This document shows, in pieces, positions 45,368 through 59,663 of a DNA stretch of 64,000 bases. Position numbers and translations under genes: made by a program. The notes under the pieces are model-generated. The model saw only the letters and a list, made by a program, of their open reading frames with translations. It was not told where the DNA came from and did not search any database. Position 1 is the stretch's first letter. Every line of letters begins with the position of its first letter. The DNA comes from Microbacterium sp. SORGH_AS_0428. GTDB taxonomy: Bacteria > Actinomycetota > Actinomycetes > Actinomycetales > Microbacteriaceae. The stretch spans positions 1,116,001-1,180,000 of the forward strand of contig NZ_JAVIZT010000001.1 in NCBI RefSeq assembly GCF_031453615.1, given 5' to 3'.

Positions 45368-46792
45368 ATGAGCGAGCAGACCTACGACCTCATCGTCATC
45401 GGCGCCGGCCCCGTGGGCGAGAACGTCGCCGACCGCGCCGTGCAGGGCGGACTCTCCGCCGTCATCGTCGAGAGCGAGCTCGTCGGAGGTGAATGCTCGT
45501 ACTGGGCGTGCATGCCGTCGAAAGGACTCCTGCGCGCGGGAGCCGCGCTGCGCGAGGCCCGCGACGTCGACGGCGCGAAGCAGGCCGTGTCGGGTTCGCT
45601 CGACGTCGCCGGCGTCCTCCGGCGTCGCGACACGCTCACGCACGACTGGAACGACTCCTCGCAGGTCGAGTGGCTCACGGGCGCGGGCATCGACCTCGTG
45701 CGCGGCCACGGACGCCTCGTCGGGGTCAAGCAGGTCGAGGTGACGGATGCGGACGGCGCCGTCACCCGGCTGACCGCCCGTCACGCCGTCGCCGTCTGCA
45801 CGGGCACCGCGGCCCTCCTCCCCGACACTCCCGGTCTCGCCGACATCGCGCCGTGGACGAGCCGCGAGGCGACCAGCGCGCAGGAGATCCCCGCATCCCT
45901 CGCCATCATCGGGGGCGGCGTGGTCGCCGCGGAGATGGCCACCGCCTACGCGGACCTGGGCGCCGAGGTCACGCTCGTCGTGCGGGGCACGCTGCTGGCC
46001 GCGAACGAGCCCTTCGCGGGCGAGCTCGTCGGCCGCGCCCTCGAGGAGCGGGGCGTGCGCATCCTCCGCCACACCGGCGTCGTGTCGGCGCAGCGGGTCG
46101 GCGACGAGAAGGAGTTGGAGCTGTCCGACGGCACCCGCATCCGCGCGGCCGAGGTGCTCGTCGCGACCGGACGCGTGCCGCGCACCGAGGATCTCGGGCT
46201 GGATGCGGTGGGCCTGGTCCCGGGCGGATGGCTCCCCGTCGACGACACCATGCTCGTGACCGGGACGGACTGGCTGTACGGGGTCGGCGACGTCAACCAC
46301 CGGGCCCTGCTCACGCATCAGGGCAAATACCAGGCGCGCGCCGCGGGCGACGTCATCGCCGCCCGCGCGACCGGCGGCCCGGTCGACGACGCTCCCTGGG
46401 GCGCGCACGTCGCAACCGCCGACCACGAGGCCGTTCCCCAGGTCACCTTCACCGACCCGGAGGTCGCCTCCATCGGGTTCACCGAGGCATCAGCTCTGGC
46501 GGCAGGCCGCCGCATCCGAGTACTCGACTACGACCTCTCGTGGGTCGCCGGCGCCGCCACCCGCGCCGACGACTACCGCGGCCAGGCGCGCGCCATCGTC
46601 GACGAGGATGCGGGCACGATCATCGGCGCCACCTTCGTCGGCGAGGATGTGGCCGAGCTCCTGCACTCGGCGACGATCGCCGTCGTCGGCCAGGTGCCGA
46701 TCACCCGCCTCTGGCACGCCGTGCCGTCGTACCCGACCCTCAGCGAGGTGTGGCTGCGGCTGCTCGAGGCGTACGGCCGTCCGAGCGCCTGA
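45368..46792 (+). CDS. Class I pyridine nucleotide-disulfide oxidoreductase-like flavoprotein
   Basis: A 474-residue FAD/NAD(P) protein of the lipoamide dehydrogenase/mercuric reductase family. Seen: FAD loop [15 protein letters not shown], redox pair [16 protein letters not shown] loop [19 protein letters not shown], and FAD-binding LYGVGDVN. Both redox cysteines are present. At the C-terminus the catalytic His of the H-P-T motif is replaced: SYPTLSE. This argues against ordinary lipoamide dehydrogenase activity and for a quinone reductase or other thiol role. It stands alone, 108 bases after the inverted-repeat element. Confidence 0.85.
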   Translation: MSEQTYDLIVIGAGPVGENVADRAVQGGLSAVIVESELVGGECSYWACMPSKGLLRAGAALREARDVDGAKQAVSGSLDVAGVLRRRDTLTHDWNDSSQVEWLTGAGIDLVRGHGRLVGVKQVEVTDADGAVTRLTARHAVAVCTGTAALLPDTPGLADIAPWTSREATSAQEIPASLAIIGGGVVAAEMATAYADLGAEVTLVVRGTLLAANEPFAGELVGRALEERGVRILRHTGVVSAQRVGDEKELELSDGTRIRAAEVLVATGRVPRTEDLGLDAVGLVPGGWLPVDDTMLVTGTDWLYGVGDVNHRALLTHQGKYQARAAGDVIAARATGGPVDDAPWGAHVATADHEAVPQVTFTDPEVASIGFTEASALAAGRRIRVLDYDLSWVAGAATRADDYRGQARAIVDEDAGTIIGATFVGEDVAELLHSATIAVVGQVPITRLWHAVPSYPTLSEVWLRLLEAYGRPSA

Positions 46793-46816
46793 ACCTCCTC
46801 CCGCAGGCGCCGGGAC

Positions 46817-48424
46817 TCAGTGGTAGAAGTGGCGCTCGCCCGTGAAGAACATCGTCACGCCGCGCTCGCGGGCCAGGGCGATCGTCTCGTCGTCGCGCAC
46901 GGATCCACCCGGCTGCACGATGGCGGAGACCCCCGCATCCAGCAGAACCTGCGGCCCGTCCGAGAACGGGAAGAAGGCATCGGATGCGGCGACGGAACCG
47001 ACCGCCCGGTCGCCCGCCCGCTCGACGGCGAGGCGGCACGAGTCGACGCGGTTGACCTGCCCCATCCCGATGCCGACGGTCGCGGAGTTCTTGGCCAGCA
47101 CGATCGCGTTGGACTTGACGGCGCGGCACGCCTTCCACGCGAAGATGAGGTTCGTCATCTCCTCGCCGGCCGGGCGCTCGCCCGCGACGAGCTCCCAGTC
47201 GGTCGCCACGGACTCGATGTCGTCGGGGAAGCGGTCGGCGTCCTGGAGCAGCAGACCGCCCGAGACGAGGCGCACGTCCATGCGCTCCTGCTGCCAGTCG
47301 GCCGGCAGCTGGAGCACGCGCAGGTTCTTCTTCAGCCGGAACAGCTCCAGCGCCTCCGGCTCGAAGGCCGGGGCGACGATCACCTCGGTGAAGATGTCGC
47401 GCAGGTTCTCCGCCATCTTCAGCGTGACCGTGCGGTTGGCCGCGATCACACCGCCGAAGGCCGAGACGGGGTCGCACTCGTGCGCCCGCAGGTGCGCGCT
47501 CGCGATCTCGTCGAGCGCGTTGGGCGCCGACACGGCGATGCCGCAGGGGTTGGCGTGCTTGATGATCGCCACCGCGGGCTTGACCATGTCGAAGGCGGCG
47601 CGCAGTGCCGCATCCGCGTCGACGTAGTTGTTGTACGACATCTCCTTGCCCTGCAGCTGCAGGGCCTGCGCGATGCCGTGCCCGCCGGTGCGGGTGTAGA
47701 TCGCCGCGCGCTGGTGGGAGTTCTCGCCGTAGCGCAGCGTCGCCAGCCGCTCGGCCTTGATCGTCAGGTGCGCGGGCAGCTGCTCACCCTCGGCCAGGGT
47801 CTCGTCGGCGAACCAGGTCGCCACCGCGCGATCGTAGTTCGCGGTGTGTGCGAAGGCACGCGCAGCGAGCTCCTTGCGCTGGGCGAGCGAGGTGCCGCCG
47901 GAGGCGATCGCGTCGATGATCGCGGGGTACGACTCGGGAGAGACGACGATCGCGACGTTCGCGTAGTTCTTCGCCGACGCGCGCACCATCGCGGGCCCGC
48001 CGATGTCGATCTGCTCGACCACGGCGTCGCCGGATGCCCCGGATGCCACCGTCTCGACGAAGGGGTAGAGGTTCACGACAACGAGTTCGAAGGGCGAGAT
48101 GCCGAGATCGGCCAGCTGCTCCTCGTGGTGCGCGAGGCGGAGGTCGGCGAGCAGGCCCGCGTGGACGCCCGGATGCAGGGTCTTCACGCGCCCGTCGAGC
48201 GACTCGGGGAACCCGGTCACGCTCGAGACGTCGACGACGTCGTACCCGGCGTCGCGGATGGTCTGCGCGGTGGACCCTGTCGAGACGATCTCGACACCGG
48301 CGGCGACCAGCGCTTCGGCCAGCCGCAGCAGGTCGGTCTTGTCGCTGACCGAGACGAGCGCGCGGCGCACGGGAACGACATCGCGGTCGCGGTAGAGGGA
48401 CGGATCGTGGCTGGGCCCGGCCAT
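46817..48424 (-). CDS. purH: Bifunctional AICAR formyltransferase / IMP cyclohydrolase
   Basis: A 535-residue enzyme for the last two steps of IMP synthesis. N-terminal cyclohydrolase: [47 protein letters not shown]-terminal transformylase: [48 protein letters not shown], with the C-terminal FTGERHFYH. It uses 10-formyl-THF made through GlyA and FolD. Its substrate AICAR is the ligand of the riboswitch before glyA. purN lies 32 bases upstream on the same strand. Confidence 0.97.
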   Translation of the reverse strand: MAGPSHDPSLYRDRDVVPVRRALVSVSDKTDLLRLAEALVAAGVEIVSTGSTAQTIRDAGYDVVDVSSVTGFPESLDGRVKTLHPGVHAGLLADLRLAHHEEQLADLGISPFELVVVNLYPFVETVASGASGDAVVEQIDIGGPAMVRASAKNYANVAIVVSPESYPAIIDAIASGGTSLAQRKELAARAFAHTANYDRAVATWFADETLAEGEQLPAHLTIKAERLATLRYGENSHQRAAIYTRTGGHGIAQALQLQGKEMSYNNYVDADAALRAAFDMVKPAVAIIKHANPCGIAVSAPNALDEIASAHLRAHECDPVSAFGGVIAANRTVTLKMAENLRDIFTEVIVAPAFEPEALELFRLKKNLRVLQLPADWQQERMDVRLVSGGLLLQDADRFPDDIESVATDWELVAGERPAGEEMTNLIFAWKACRAVKSNAIVLAKNSATVGIGMGQVNRVDSCRLAVERAGDRAVGSVAASDAFFPFSDGPQVLLDAGVSAIVQPGGSVRDDETIALARERGVTMFFTGERHFYH

Positions 48425-48456
48425 GGGACTCCTCGGGGTGGGGCGGTTGCGGTGGG

Positions 48457-49053
48457 TCAGACGGCGGATGCGGCGAGGTCGAGCTCGCCGGTGGCGATGC
48501 GGCGCACGACGTCGATGAGCAGACGTCGTTCGACGGGTTTGATGCGTTCGTGGAGCGCGCTCTCGTCGTCGCCCGGGTGCACCGCGATGCGCTCCTGGGC
48601 GAGGATCGGACCGGTGTCGACGCCGTCGTCGACGACGATCACGCTCGCCCCGGTCTCGGCGGCGCCCGCCGCGACCGCGTCGCGCACGGCGTGGGCGCCG
48701 GGGAACTCCGGCAGATACGCGGGGTGGGTGTTGATCAGGCGGGGACTCCACGCGGCGACGACCGACGGCGGCAGCAGGCGCATGAGCCCCGAGAGCACGA
48801 CGAGGTCGGGCTGCCAGACACGCAACTGCCGATCGAGCTCTTCCCCCCAGGCCTCGCGCTGGTCGGCGCCCTGCCACGGGATGACGAAGCTCGGGATGCC
48901 GAACTCCTCGGCGTGCGCGAGTCCGGAGGCTTCACGGTCGGCGCCGACCACGATCACGCGTGCCGGGAAATCGGCTTCCGCCGCGGCCTCCAGCAGGGCT
49001 CGGAGATTCGAGCCGGTGCCGGAGATGAGAACGGCGACCGTGAGCACCCGCAC
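48457..49053 (-). CDS. purN: Phosphoribosylglycinamide formyltransferase
   Basis: A 198-residue enzyme transferring formyl from 10-formyl-THF to GAR. Seen: [28 protein letters not shown], the catalytic stretch [20 protein letters not shown], and [13 protein letters not shown]. It lies 3 bases after perM and before purH on the same strand, so the three appear to be one operon, a common actinobacterial order. Confidence 0.96.
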   Translation of the reverse strand: MRVLTVAVLISGTGSNLRALLEAAAEADFPARVIVVGADREASGLAHAEEFGIPSFVIPWQGADQREAWGEELDRQLRVWQPDLVVLSGLMRLLPPSVVAAWSPRLINTHPAYLPEFPGAHAVRDAVAAGAAETGASVIVVDDGVDTGPILAQERIAVHPGDDESALHERIKPVERRLLIDVVRRIATGELDLAASAV

Positions 49054-49056
49054 AGT

Positions 49057-50373
49057 CTAGTCGCGCGCCGCATCCGTCCGCTCGGAGGCATCATCAGCAC
49101 CGCCGCGCGCGCCCGCCAGGCGCGCGAACACACTCGACTCCGGCGCGGCCTCGGCAGCCTCGTCGCTGCGCCGACGCGGCGAGAGCAGCAGGATCGCCGC
49201 GCCCAGCCCCACCTCGACGCCGATGGCGACACCCACCGCGAGCGCGTCCGGGCCCACGGCCGACAGCCTCCCGGGCCCCATGCTGCCGCCGGCCAGGACC
49301 GCCATCAGGGCTGCGGCCAGGGCGGCGAGGGCCGCGATGGACAGCGTGAGGGTCACGAGGATGCCGGTGCTCTCCGCATCCGCCGTCGAGCCGCGCGGGC
49401 TGAGGCGGGATCGGGTCGCCCACCCCGCGGCTGCTCCGACCGCGATGGGGAGCAGGGCGAACAGCAGGTACCAGCTGCTCGCGCCCTCCGGCAGCACACC
49501 GAGGATGGGCACGCCCGGCAGCACGCCGAGCTGCGTGCCCGCGGGCGAGACGACGCTTCCCGCGCCGAGCCCGACGCCGGGACCCGCGACGAAGGACAGC
49601 GCCCAGACCAGCAGCGTCGGCAGGTACAGCAGCTGCGCGAGCGCGAGGACTGCGGCGCCGCCCGCATCCAGGTTTCCCGCTTGGGAGAGCGCGACGATGT
49701 TCGGAGCGCGCACGATGAGGCCGAGCCCGAGGACGGCCGCTCCTACCGCGACAAGACCCGTCACGGCGATCGCTGCGCCGCGCACGGCGAGTTCGGGCAC
49801 CTCGGGCCACGCACCCCGGGCCCGGTCGAGACGGGCGCGAAGGGCATCGACGGGCCCGTCATCGCCGTCGATCCACGCACGGTGGAGGGCGCCCGCGAGC
49901 ACACCGGCGGCGTAGTAGGCGGCGGGGTAGCAGATGGCGCGCCACAGGTCGGTGGTTGCCAACGGCGCCTGCGAGGTGAGGGCGACGCCGGCGGCGATGG
50001 CGGCGAACACGAGCGTTCCGGTGAGTGCGCCGCTCCACGGAGCACCGGCGCGCCCGGCGCGAGCCCCGGAACGCCCGCCGAAGAGCAGGGTGAACGCCGC
50101 GAAGGCCAGCGGGGCGAGCGAGAGCGTGAAGCTCGCAAGAGTGGGATCGATGCCGAGCTCGGCGACGTAGACGTCCGGGAGCGTGATCGCGACGGGAACC
50201 GAGTGCCCGAACTGCCAGATGGTCCCGGCGCTCTGCCAGATGGCGGAGAGATCCCCTGAGCCGAACGCGACGAACCAGAAGACCATCAGCGGCGCTCCTG
50301 CGACGGCGAGGCCGACGGCCGCCGCCACGAGGGCGTCGAGAGCGGAGAGGAGAAGGACGAGGACGCGTTGCAT
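49057..50373 (-). CDS. perM: Cell division/peptidoglycan-linked membrane protein PerM (DUF6350)
   Basis: A 438-residue protein with about nine to ten hydrophobic segments and a charged C-terminal tail (from about residue 395). The pattern LMVFWFVAFGSGDLSAIWQSAG…WQFGHSVPV…GIDPTLASFTLSLAPL is typical of DUF6350. In mycobacteria PerM supports cell division and persistence. Its place before purN-purH is conserved in related genomes. The exact activity is unknown. Confidence 0.85.
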   Translation of the reverse strand: MQRVLVLLLSALDALVAAAVGLAVAGAPLMVFWFVAFGSGDLSAIWQSAGTIWQFGHSVPVAITLPDVYVAELGIDPTLASFTLSLAPLAFAAFTLLFGGRSGARAGRAGAPWSGALTGTLVFAAIAAGVALTSQAPLATTDLWRAICYPAAYYAAGVLAGALHRAWIDGDDGPVDALRARLDRARGAWPEVPELAVRGAAIAVTGLVAVGAAVLGLGLIVRAPNIVALSQAGNLDAGGAAVLALAQLLYLPTLLVWALSFVAGPGVGLGAGSVVSPAGTQLGVLPGVPILGVLPEGASSWYLLFALLPIAVGAAAGWATRSRLSPRGSTADAESTGILVTLTLSIAALAALAAALMAVLAGGSMGPGRLSAVGPDALAVGVAIGVEVGLGAAILLLSPRRRSDEAAEAAPESSVFARLAGARGGADDASERTDAARD

Positions 50374-50484
50374 GGCCCCCCGACCCTACCCAGCGGAGCT
50401 TTGCGCGGCCGTCCCCCACGCCGCCCGCATCTGCCACGGCGCCCCCACGTCGCGCAGCGGGCCGCATCCGACTACTCTCGTCGG

Positions 50485-51933
50485 GTGCACCACCCCCGTA
50501 CCACCAGCGTCTCCCCCTCCTCCGCCGGCCGCCTCGACCGCTTCTTCGGCATCACGGCGCGCGGCGCCACCGTCGGCGGCGAGATCCGCGGCGGCATCGT
50601 CACCTTCGTGGCGATGGCCTACATCGTCCTGCTGAACCCGATCATCCTGTCCGGCGGAACGGATGTGGCCGGCAACGCCCTCGGCTTCGCCCAGGTCGCC
50701 GCGACCACCGCGCTCACCGCCGGCGCCATGACGATCCTCTTCGGCCTCGTCGCCCGGTTGCCGTTCGCGTTCGCCGCGGGGCTCGGCATCAACTCGTTCC
50801 TCGCCGTCAGCGTGGTGGGCGAGGTCACCTGGCCGGAGGCCATGGGCCTCGTGCTCATCAACGGCCTGCTCATCGTGCTGCTGGCCGTGACCGGCCTGCG
50901 ACGGCTCATCTTCGATGCCGTTCCGATGGCGCTGAAGACCGCCATCACGGTCGGCATCGGTCTGTTCATCGCCTTCATCGGCTTCGTCGACGGCGGACTC
51001 GTGCAGAGCACGGGCCTCGCGTCGCCCCCCGTGGGCCTCGGCGTGAACGGCTCGATCGCCACCGTCCCGACGCTCCTGTTCGTGCTGACGCTCGTCACCA
51101 TCGCGATCCTTCTCGCCCGCAAGGTCAAGGGCGCCATCCTCATCGGTCTCGCGGGCGGCACCGTCGTCGCGGTCGTCGTCGAGGCGATCTGGCACCTCGG
51201 CGCGCGCGCCGACGGCAACGCCGGCGGATGGGGGCTCAGCGTCCCCGAGATCCCGGCATCCATCTTCAGCCTGCCCGACCTCAGCCTCGTGGGTCAGGTC
51301 AGCTTCGGCGCCTTCGACCGCATCGGAGTGCTCGCGGCTGCGATGCTCGTGTTCACGCTGTTGTTCACGAACTTCTTCGACGCGATGGGCACGATGACGG
51401 GCCTCTCGCGCGAGGCGAACCTCGCCGATGAGCGCGGCAACTTCCCGCGCCTGCGCTCCGCGCTCGTGGTCGAGGGCATCGGCGCCGTCGCGGGCGGACT
51501 GACCTCGTCGTCGTCCAACACGGTGTTCATCGAGTCCGGAACCGGCATCGGCGAGGGCGCTCGCACGGGCCTCGCGAACCTCGTGACCGGCGGGCTCTTC
51601 CTGCTGGCCATGTTCGTGACGCCCTTGACCACCATCGTGCCGAGCGAGGTCGCCTCGGCCGCCCTCGTCGCCGTCGGCGCGCTGATGATGAGCCAGATCC
51701 GCCACGTCGATCTCACCGACGTCTCGGTGCTGATCCCCGTGTTCCTGACCGTCACGGTCATGCCGCTCACGTACTCGATCGCCAACGGCATCGGCGCCGG
51801 CTTCGTCAGCTGGGTCGTCATCCGGTCGCTGTCGGGACACGCCCGTCGCATCAGCCCGTTGCTGTGGATCGTCGCCGCCGGCTTCGTCGTGTTCTTCGTG
51901 CGCGGACCGATCGAGGCGGCCCTCGGCGGCTGA
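50485..51933 (+). CDS. NCS2 family purine permease (AzgA-like)
   Basis: A 482-residue transporter with about 12-14 helices, importing hypoxanthine, adenine or guanine with protons. Seen: FFGITARGATVGGEIRGGIVTF at the N-terminus, AGLGINSFLAV, LTLLFTNFFDAMGTMTGL with the substrate-site Asp, and SSSSNTVFIESGTGIGEGARTG. GTG 50485 is used. The gene is divergent from the purine operon, so salvage uptake and de novo synthesis lie back to back. No purine riboswitch is seen in its leader. Confidence 0.9.
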   Translation: MHHPRTTSVSPSSAGRLDRFFGITARGATVGGEIRGGIVTFVAMAYIVLLNPIILSGGTDVAGNALGFAQVAATTALTAGAMTILFGLVARLPFAFAAGLGINSFLAVSVVGEVTWPEAMGLVLINGLLIVLLAVTGLRRLIFDAVPMALKTAITVGIGLFIAFIGFVDGGLVQSTGLASPPVGLGVNGSIATVPTLLFVLTLVTIAILLARKVKGAILIGLAGGTVVAVVVEAIWHLGARADGNAGGWGLSVPEIPASIFSLPDLSLVGQVSFGAFDRIGVLAAAMLVFTLLFTNFFDAMGTMTGLSREANLADERGNFPRLRSALVVEGIGAVAGGLTSSSSNTVFIESGTGIGEGARTGLANLVTGGLFLLAMFVTPLTTIVPSEVASAALVAVGALMMSQIRHVDLTDVSVLIPVFLTVTVMPLTYSIANGIGAGFVSWVVIRSLSGHARRISPLLWIVAAGFVVFFVRGPIEAALGG

Positions 51934-51968
51934 TCCCCCGCCTCCACGCCGAGCGTATGTGCGGGCGC

Positions 51969-52409
51969 TCAGGCCTCGCGCGGCTCCAGCACGAAGATCG
52001 CGATCTGGCGGTCGGTCTTGGTCTGGTAGACGGCGTAGTCGGGCCACACGGCGACAGCGCGTTCCCACCACAGCGCGCGTTCGTCGCCCTCGAGCTCGCG
52101 CGCGATGTAGTCGCGCTTGACGGCGCCGTCCTGCAGCTCGACGTGCGGATGCTTGCGGATGTTGTTGCCCCAGGCGGGCTCCTCGGGCGCCCCGCCCTTG
52201 GAGGCCACGACGAGGTAGTCCCCGTCGTGCTCGACGCGCATGAGCGCGGTCTTGCGCAGGCCGCCGCTCTTCGCGCCGACGGTGGTCAGCACGATGATCG
52301 GAACGCCGCGCAGCTCACCGCCCTCGGCTCCGTTGGTGGCTTCGTAGAGCTCGGCCTGGGACCTGGCCCACTCGGACGTGCTCGGCTTGTACTCCCCTGT
52401 CAGCGGCAT
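51969..52409 (-). CDS. Ddn-type deazaflavin-dependent oxidoreductase
   Basis: A 146-residue split-barrel protein of the family of mycobacterial Ddn (Rv3547), which uses reduced F420. Seen: [33 protein letters not shown] (core of cofactor binding) and [18 protein letters not shown]. It probably reduces quinones or other hydrophobic acceptors. It stands alone, downstream of the sucD terminator. Confidence 0.85.
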   Translation of the reverse strand: MPLTGEYKPSTSEWARSQAELYEATNGAEGGELRGVPIIVLTTVGAKSGGLRKTALMRVEHDGDYLVVASKGGAPEEPAWGNNIRKHPHVELQDGAVKRDYIARELEGDERALWWERAVAVWPDYAVYQTKTDRQIAIFVLEPREA

Positions 52410-52436
52410 GCGTCCAGGCTACTGCGGCCGGATACG

Positions 52437-52484
52437 ACGAAGGGCGGATGCGCGGGGGCTCGGCCGCCCGCATCCGCCCTTCGT
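52437..52484 (-). terminator. Terminator after sucD
   Basis: ACGAAGGGCGGATGCG (52437-52452) and CGCATCCGCCCTTCGT (52469-52484) form a perfect 16-bp stem with a 16-base loop, 9 bases from the sucD stop. It ends the sucCD operon. Confidence 0.85.
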
Positions 52485-52492
52485 GAGGGGTC

Positions 52493-56219
<3,727 letters not shown>

Positions 56220-56319
56220 GCGGCGCAGTCAACGCGCCCGGCGGCGGATGTCCGCGGGGCTTGACACGGCGGCGGAGACGACGGGCCGGCGCGGGAGCAG
56301 GTCTAGGCTTGCTCCGCAG

Positions 56320-56988
56320 ATGAGTGAGACAGCTTCCCCCTCAGCCGCGCGTGACGATGTCGTCGCCGCGGCCCTCGACCTGTTCGCGCGGCAGGGTTTC
56401 GAGGCGACCTCCGTCGACCAGATCGCCCAGGCCGCCGGCATCTCGCGCTCCACGTTCTTCCGCCAGTTCGGCGGGAAGGACGACGTCGTCTTCGCCGATC
56501 ACGAGCTCCTGCTCGACCGGCTGCGCGCCTACCTGGCCCGGCCGCATGAGAACCCTTGGGAAGCGGTCTGCGAGGCCTCGATGCAGGTCTACCGTCACTT
56601 CGCCGCTGACCCCGAGCTCGCCCGACGCCGGTACACCGTGGTGCGCGACGTGCCGGCGCTGCGCGACCGCGAGATCGTCACCGTGTTCCGCTACGAGCGA
56701 CTCTTCGACGAGTATCTGCGCACGGCGCTGCCCGGCCTCGACCCCCTGGACGCGGTGAGCTTCGCGGCCCTCGTCACCGCGGTGCACAATCACGTGCTGC
56801 GCCGGCTCCTGCGCGGCCCCAAGAAGGTGCCCGCCTCGGCGCTGCGCCGAGCCCTCGACGACTGCCTCGACAAGTTCGGGGTCGGCGAGCGGGCCGCGGC
56901 CGCCGAAGACGACGTCGTGGTCGCCGTCTTCCCCCGTCGCATGCCGGCCGCGGAGATCGCGCGCCGCCTCCGCGACGACCTGCGCTGA
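56320..56988 (+). CDS. TetR family transcriptional regulator
   Basis: A 222-residue regulator with helix-turn-helix FEATSVDQIAQAAGISRSTFFRQFGGK (core ISRSTFFRQFGGK, about residues 40-55). The C-terminal domain has VHNHVLRRLLRG. It is divergent from the Rieske oxidoreductase. A hairpin at 57014 ends it. An acyl-CoA dehydrogenase gene lies 1.4 kb on; fatty-acid control is possible but not shown. Confidence 0.87.
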   Translation: MSETASPSAARDDVVAAALDLFARQGFEATSVDQIAQAAGISRSTFFRQFGGKDDVVFADHELLLDRLRAYLARPHENPWEAVCEASMQVYRHFAADPELARRRYTVVRDVPALRDREIVTVFRYERLFDEYLRTALPGLDPLDAVSFAALVTAVHNHVLRRLLRGPKKVPASALRRALDDCLDKFGVGERAAAAEDDVVVAVFPRRMPAAEIARRLRDDLR

Positions 56989-57013
56989 GCGCCGCCTCCG
57001 CGACGAGCGGCGC

Positions 57014-57043
57014 GACGTCTGCACGATCCGTGGTGCAGACGTC
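57014..57043. terminator. Terminator hairpin after TetR
   Basis: GACGTCTGCAC (57014-57024) and GTGCAGACGTC (57033-57043) form a perfect 11-bp stem with an 8-base loop, 25 bases past the TetR stop and 84 bases before the end of the convergent aminotransferase. Confidence 0.75.
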
Positions 57044-57126
57044 ATCTGATGTGACGGATGCGGCGCCGGATCCCGGATGCGCCGTGCACCCGTCGCGGCA
57101 GCCGCGGCGCGGCGCGGCGCGGCGAC

Positions 57127-58275
57127 TCAGGGGGCGGGAAGCAGGGACAGCCCGTGGAGCAGGTCGCCGCGCGAGGCGGCCGCGCACACACGCACCCACC
57201 CCTCGCCCGAGGCACCGAACGCGGAACCGGGCGCGAGCGCGACGCGCTCGCTGCGCAGGAACTCCTCCGCCCACGCGCCGACGTCGCCGTCGGTCGCGTG
57301 GCGCAGATCGATCCAGAGGTAGAACGCACCATCGGGCACCCGGTAGGCGATGCCGCGCGCATCGAGCAGCGCGGTCGCCGCATCCAGGTTCTGCCGGTAG
57401 TGCGCGCGGGCGAGGGCGATGTTGCTCTGGTCACCGGTGAGCGCAGCCACGCCCGCACGCTGATCGGGCGCAGCCACGCACGCGATCATCGCCTCCTGCA
57501 CCGTGCGGAGGGTCTGATCCATGCCGAGCGGGGTGATGAGGAACCCGACCCGCACCCCCGTCATGGCGTACGACTTCGAGAGGGAGAACACGCCCAGCAC
57601 CCGCGGCTCGTCGCTCAGCGCGTCGAGCGCCGTCAGACTCACGTGCGGATCGCCCCACGTCAGCTCCGCGTACACCTCGTCGCTGATGATCCAGAGGTCG
57701 CGGCGCCGCGCGAGTTCGAGGATCCCGTGCGCGAGCCCGTCATCGATGACCGTGCCGAGCGGGTTCGACGGCGAGTTCACCACGATCGCCCGCGTCCGCG
57801 GCGTGATGAGCTCCTCGATGCGGTCGAGCTCCGGCAGGAAGTCGGCCTCCGGACGCAACGGGTACGGCACCGGTACCGCGCTCAGCATCCGCGGACTCAT
57901 CGAGAAGGTCGTGTATCCGGGGTCGGGCACGAGCACCTCGTCGCCCGGCCCGAGAACCAGTCCCATCGCCTGGTGCAGCGCCTGCGTGCCGCCCACGGTG
58001 ACCCAGACCCGCTCCGGCGACAGAGCGGCACCGTGGTTCGCGGTGAATCGATCGGCGAACGCCTGACGCAGCGCCGGGATGCCGGCATTGGCCACGTAGT
58101 CGGTCTCGTCCGCCTCCCAGGCGCGCGTGGCCGCCTCGATGATGTGCGCCGCCACGGGCACGTCGGGCTCGCCCACCGCGAGCATGGTGACATCGTCGAG
58201 GGTGAGCGCGATCTCGAAGATGCGGCGGATGCCGCTGGGGGGAACGGATCGCAGGTGGTCACTGAGGGCCGGCAC
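57127..58275 (-). CDS. PLP-dependent aminotransferase, class I/II
   Basis: A 382-residue fold-type I aminotransferase. Seen: GEPDVPVAAHIIEAATRAW, YVANAGIPALRQAFADR, TVGGTQALHQAM, VNSPSNPLGTV, ISDEVYAEL and the PLP Lys in FSLSKSYAMTGVRVGF, with the terminal Arg in WVRVCAA. The pattern fits AspC-like or MalY-like enzymes; substrate is not assigned. It is divergent from the acyl-CoA dehydrogenase gene. Confidence 0.88.
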   Translation of the reverse strand: MPALSDHLRSVPPSGIRRIFEIALTLDDVTMLAVGEPDVPVAAHIIEAATRAWEADETDYVANAGIPALRQAFADRFTANHGAALSPERVWVTVGGTQALHQAMGLVLGPGDEVLVPDPGYTTFSMSPRMLSAVPVPYPLRPEADFLPELDRIEELITPRTRAIVVNSPSNPLGTVIDDGLAHGILELARRRDLWIISDEVYAELTWGDPHVSLTALDALSDEPRVLGVFSLSKSYAMTGVRVGFLITPLGMDQTLRTVQEAMIACVAAPDQRAGVAALTGDQSNIALARAHYRQNLDAATALLDARGIAYRVPDGAFYLWIDLRHATDGDVGAWAEEFLRSERVALAPGSAFGASGEGWVRVCAAASRGDLLHGLSLLPAP

Positions 58276-58368
58276 CCGCTCAGGCTAACGCGTCGCCCCC
58301 TTCATCCGCGTGATGGAACTGAGTCCCAGAATTAGCGACACAGCGTGCCACGCGACTATCGTGTGCGC

Positions 58369-59592
58369 ATGACCTCTCTGCCGGGCGACACCGCCGCCGC
58401 CTACGACGTGACCGGACGACGGGACACCGACTACTACGCCGTGTTCGCCGACATCCCCGCTGCCGACCGCGCCGTGTGGGAGCGTGCGAGGGGGTACGTC
58501 GACGAGGTCGGCGACCGGATGGTGGCCGCCTGGGACGAGAGCTCCTACCCGCTGGATCTCGTCACCCGGCTGGGCGAGCTCGATCTCTACAACGACGGCA
58601 TCGAGCACCCGTCGCTCACGTACTTCTCGCCGCTGGCCGCGGGCCTGGTCAACATGGAGGTGTCACGGGGCGACGGTTCGCTCGGCACGGTGATCGCGGT
58701 GCAGGGCGGCCTGGCCCTGCGCACCCTCGCCCTGTTCGGCTCCGCCGCGCAGCAGGAGCGGTGGCTCGAGCCGCTCGCGCGCGGTGAGGTGCTGGGCTCC
58801 TTCGCCCTCACCGAGCCCGACCACGGATCGGACTCCGTCTCCCTCGAGACCGTCGCCCGCCGCGACGGCGATGAATGGGTCCTGCGCGGCGCGAAGAAGT
58901 GGATCGGCAACGGGGCATCCGGCGGCATCACGTTCGTCTGGGCGCGGGTCGACGATGCCGCCGCCGCCGAGCACGGCGCCGTGCGCTGCTTCCTGGTCCC
59001 GCAGGAGACTCCGGGCTACACGGGCACGGTGATCGCCGGCAAGGCGTCGCTGCGCGGCATCCATCAGGCGCACATCGCACTGGATGACGTGCGTCTGCCG
59101 GCGGATGCGGTGCTTCCCGGCACCCGCAGCTTCAAGGACGCGTCGACGGTGCTGTACTCCACCCGCTCCGGCGTGGCGTGGTCGGCGCTCGGGCATGCCA
59201 CGGCCTGTTACGAGGCCGCGCTCTCGTACGCCGAGCAGCGTGTGCAGTTCGGCAAGCCCCTCGTGAAGTTCCAGATGGTGCAGGAGCGGCTCACGCAGAT
59301 GCTCGACGAGCTGACGGCGATGCAGCTCTACTGCAGGCGGATGGCGGATCTCGAGACCACGGGCGCGCTGCGTCCGACGCAGGCCTCCCTCGCGAAGTAC
59401 CACAACACCCGCGCCGCGCGCCGCGTCGCCCAGACCGCGCGCGACCTCATGGGCGGCAACGGCATCCTGCTCGAGAACCGCGTGATCCAGCACATGGCCG
59501 ACATCGAGGCCATCCACACCTACGAGGGCACCGAGAGCGTGCAGGCGCTGCTGATCGGGCGCGACATCACGGGCACCGGCGCCTTCGTCTGA
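58369..59592 (+). CDS. Acyl-CoA dehydrogenase, glutaryl-CoA dehydrogenase-like
   Basis: A 407-residue flavoenzyme oxidising acyl-CoA to enoyl-CoA. Seen: GSFALTEPDHGSDSVSLET (flavin site), WIGNGASGGITFVWAR, AEQRVQFGKPLVKFQMVQ, and the catalytic Glu in TYEGTESVQALLIGR. The position of the Glu and the form of this last motif are as in glutaryl-CoA dehydrogenase (TYEGT…GRAITG), which acts in lysine breakdown, but substrate residues were not checked. ATG 58369 is used. Confidence 0.88.
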   Translation: MTSLPGDTAAAYDVTGRRDTDYYAVFADIPAADRAVWERARGYVDEVGDRMVAAWDESSYPLDLVTRLGELDLYNDGIEHPSLTYFSPLAAGLVNMEVSRGDGSLGTVIAVQGGLALRTLALFGSAAQQERWLEPLARGEVLGSFALTEPDHGSDSVSLETVARRDGDEWVLRGAKKWIGNGASGGITFVWARVDDAAAAEHGAVRCFLVPQETPGYTGTVIAGKASLRGIHQAHIALDDVRLPADAVLPGTRSFKDASTVLYSTRSGVAWSALGHATACYEAALSYAEQRVQFGKPLVKFQMVQERLTQMLDELTAMQLYCRRMADLETTGALRPTQASLAKYHNTRAARRVAQTARDLMGGNGILLENRVIQHMADIEAIHTYEGTESVQALLIGRDITGTGAFV

Positions 59593-59663
59593 GCCCACTG
59601 CCGCCCCGACACCCGCTCGTCAAGACGCAGACGCCGGTCGGATGCGGCCGATACGGTCGTCGC

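Noticed and set aside
45368..46792. Lipoamide dehydrogenase (lpd) as a firm name
   Set aside because: The catalytic His is replaced by Tyr and no 2-oxoacid dehydrogenase genes are adjacent.
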